A program made the position numbers and the translations under genes. A stretch of DNA of 5,433 bases, taken from contig SKTL01000323.1 of the NCBI GenBank assembly GCA_007122555.1, forward strand, positions 1-5,433. The letters run 5' to 3'. This stretch comes from Thermomicrobiaceae bacterium (lineage in GTDB: Bacteria; Chloroflexota; Chloroflexia; Thermomicrobiales; Thermomicrobiaceae). The first letter of the stretch is position 1, and every line of letters begins with the position of its first letter. This document shows positions 5,138 to 5,433 of this stretch, in pieces. A model generated the notes under the pieces. It did not search any database. It was not told the DNA's origin and saw nothing but the letters and a program-made list of their open reading frames with translations.

Positions 5138-5433
5138 TCAACCCCCCTGCATTCGCATCTGGGCGGTGCGCTGAAGATCGATCTGGCCCGGCAAGCCGGG
5201 GAAGTCGAACAACAAGTCGAACTGATAGTTGACGGTCACCCGGGCGCACGGAAGCCCGAGATCATCCTCACACGGATCGGCAACGCCGCATCCGGGCGGA
5301 TACTGGATATCTACCGTCGGGGCCGTCCCAAAGATCGTGCCAGCCGGTCCAACTTCCTGCAACGCAGCGCTGCGGACCATCAGCTCATCACAGGCGTTAT
5401 CGATGTTTCGAGACGCGACGCTGGCGCCTTCAC
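5138..5433 (-). CDS. TadE-like pseudopilin, type A (upstream cassette), C-terminal part; 5' end outside window
   Basis: The last 97 residues of a TadE-like protein; the frame is open through the window edge, so the ATG at 5380 is internal. The visible sequence starts EGASVASRNIDNACDEL, which corresponds to the AREGAAYGMQS segment just after the membrane helix in the paralogue at 2595-3017. VTVNYQFDLLFDFPGLPG and QRTAQMRM align with VTVSYNFRPL and ERTVEMRV there. Four cysteines are visible (in NACDE, PPGCGVADPCEDD and LPCARV); two of them sit where the paralogue has its only pair, so one disulfide may be conserved. The leader and hydrophobic helix with the prepilin-type site lie outside the window. 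The stop is 2 bases before the GTG of the next gene. The family call rests on the alignment with the complete paralogue. Confidence 0.8.
   Translation of the reverse strand, partial: EGASVASRNIDNACDELMVRSAALQEVGPAGTIFGTAPTVDIQYPPGCGVADPCEDDLGLPCARVTVNYQFDLLFDFPGLPGQIDLQRTAQMRMQGG
5142..5147 (-). promoter_or_regulatory. G-rich ribosome binding site deciding the GTG start at 5135
   Basis: Six consecutive G on the minus strand end 6 bases before GTG 5135. They also encode the last two glycines of the preceding gene, so translation of the two genes is probably coupled. Confidence 0.6.

Larger units (their letters stand above)
826..5433 (-). other. Tandem duplication of a TadE(A)-TadE(B)-TadG-like cassette
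   Basis: Six minus-strand genes form two repeats of the same order: type A pseudopilin, type B pseudopilin, TadG-like protein. Junctions are alike: A to B is a 1-base overlap in one copy and a 2-base gap in the other, and B to TadG-like is 33 and 26 bases. Corresponding proteins align over their whole length with conserved motifs, but DNA similarity is not obvious by eye, so the duplication appears old. Confidence 0.75.

Noticed and set aside
5136..5249. 38-residue N-terminal extension of the upstream type B pseudopilin
   Set aside because: It is Arg/Pro-rich, overlaps the conserved C-terminus of the preceding TadE-like gene, and puts the prepilin-type site far from the start. The GTG at 5135 with a G-rich ribosome site fits the paralogue.

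Overview
The window looks like chromosomal DNA of a moderately GC-rich bacterium (GC roughly in the high fifties by eye). The gene content, a Tad-pilus pilin cluster in which the TadG-like proteins carry long beta-rich ectodomains beside metabolic genes with strong Shine-Dalgarno sites, would suit Chloroflexota or a similar GC-rich lineage. That placement is a weak inference, because no taxonomic marker is present.

Left end (1-795, plus strand): the C-terminal part of a SAM-dependent, metal-dependent O-methyltransferase cut by the window edge (1-369), a small GYD-domain protein (432-743), and a strong GC-rich hairpin with a short T tract (766-795) that ends this transcription unit. The terminator lies between convergent genes.

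Remainder (826-5433, minus strand, read right to left): two successive copies of the same three-gene cassette, each encoding TadE-like pseudopilin type A, TadE-like pseudopilin type B, and a large Tad/TadG-like anchored protein. The upstream cassette is 5433-5138 (cut by the window edge), 5135-4728 and 4701-3325. The downstream cassette is 3017-2595, 2595-2185 and 2151-826. Gene order, tight spacing (overlap or a few bases between A and B, about 26-33 bases between B and G) and protein motifs are shared, while the proteins have diverged strongly. This points to an old cassette duplication. A gene-free stretch of about 307 bases (3018-3324) with several inverted repeats separates the two cassettes.

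How the genes may work together: TadE-like proteins are minor pseudopilins with a type-III (prepilin-type) signal, and Tad/TadG-like proteins are membrane-anchored extracytoplasmic components of Flp/Tad pilus machines. No motor ATPase (TadA), platform (TadB/TadC), prepilin peptidase (TadV/CpaA) or major Flp pilin is visible here, so these would have to lie elsewhere, perhaps beyond the right edge. The most unusual content is the duplicated cassette with TadG-like proteins lacking a recognisable vWA metal site, and the poly-Asp/Gly-Pro linker found only in the upstream TadG-like copy.
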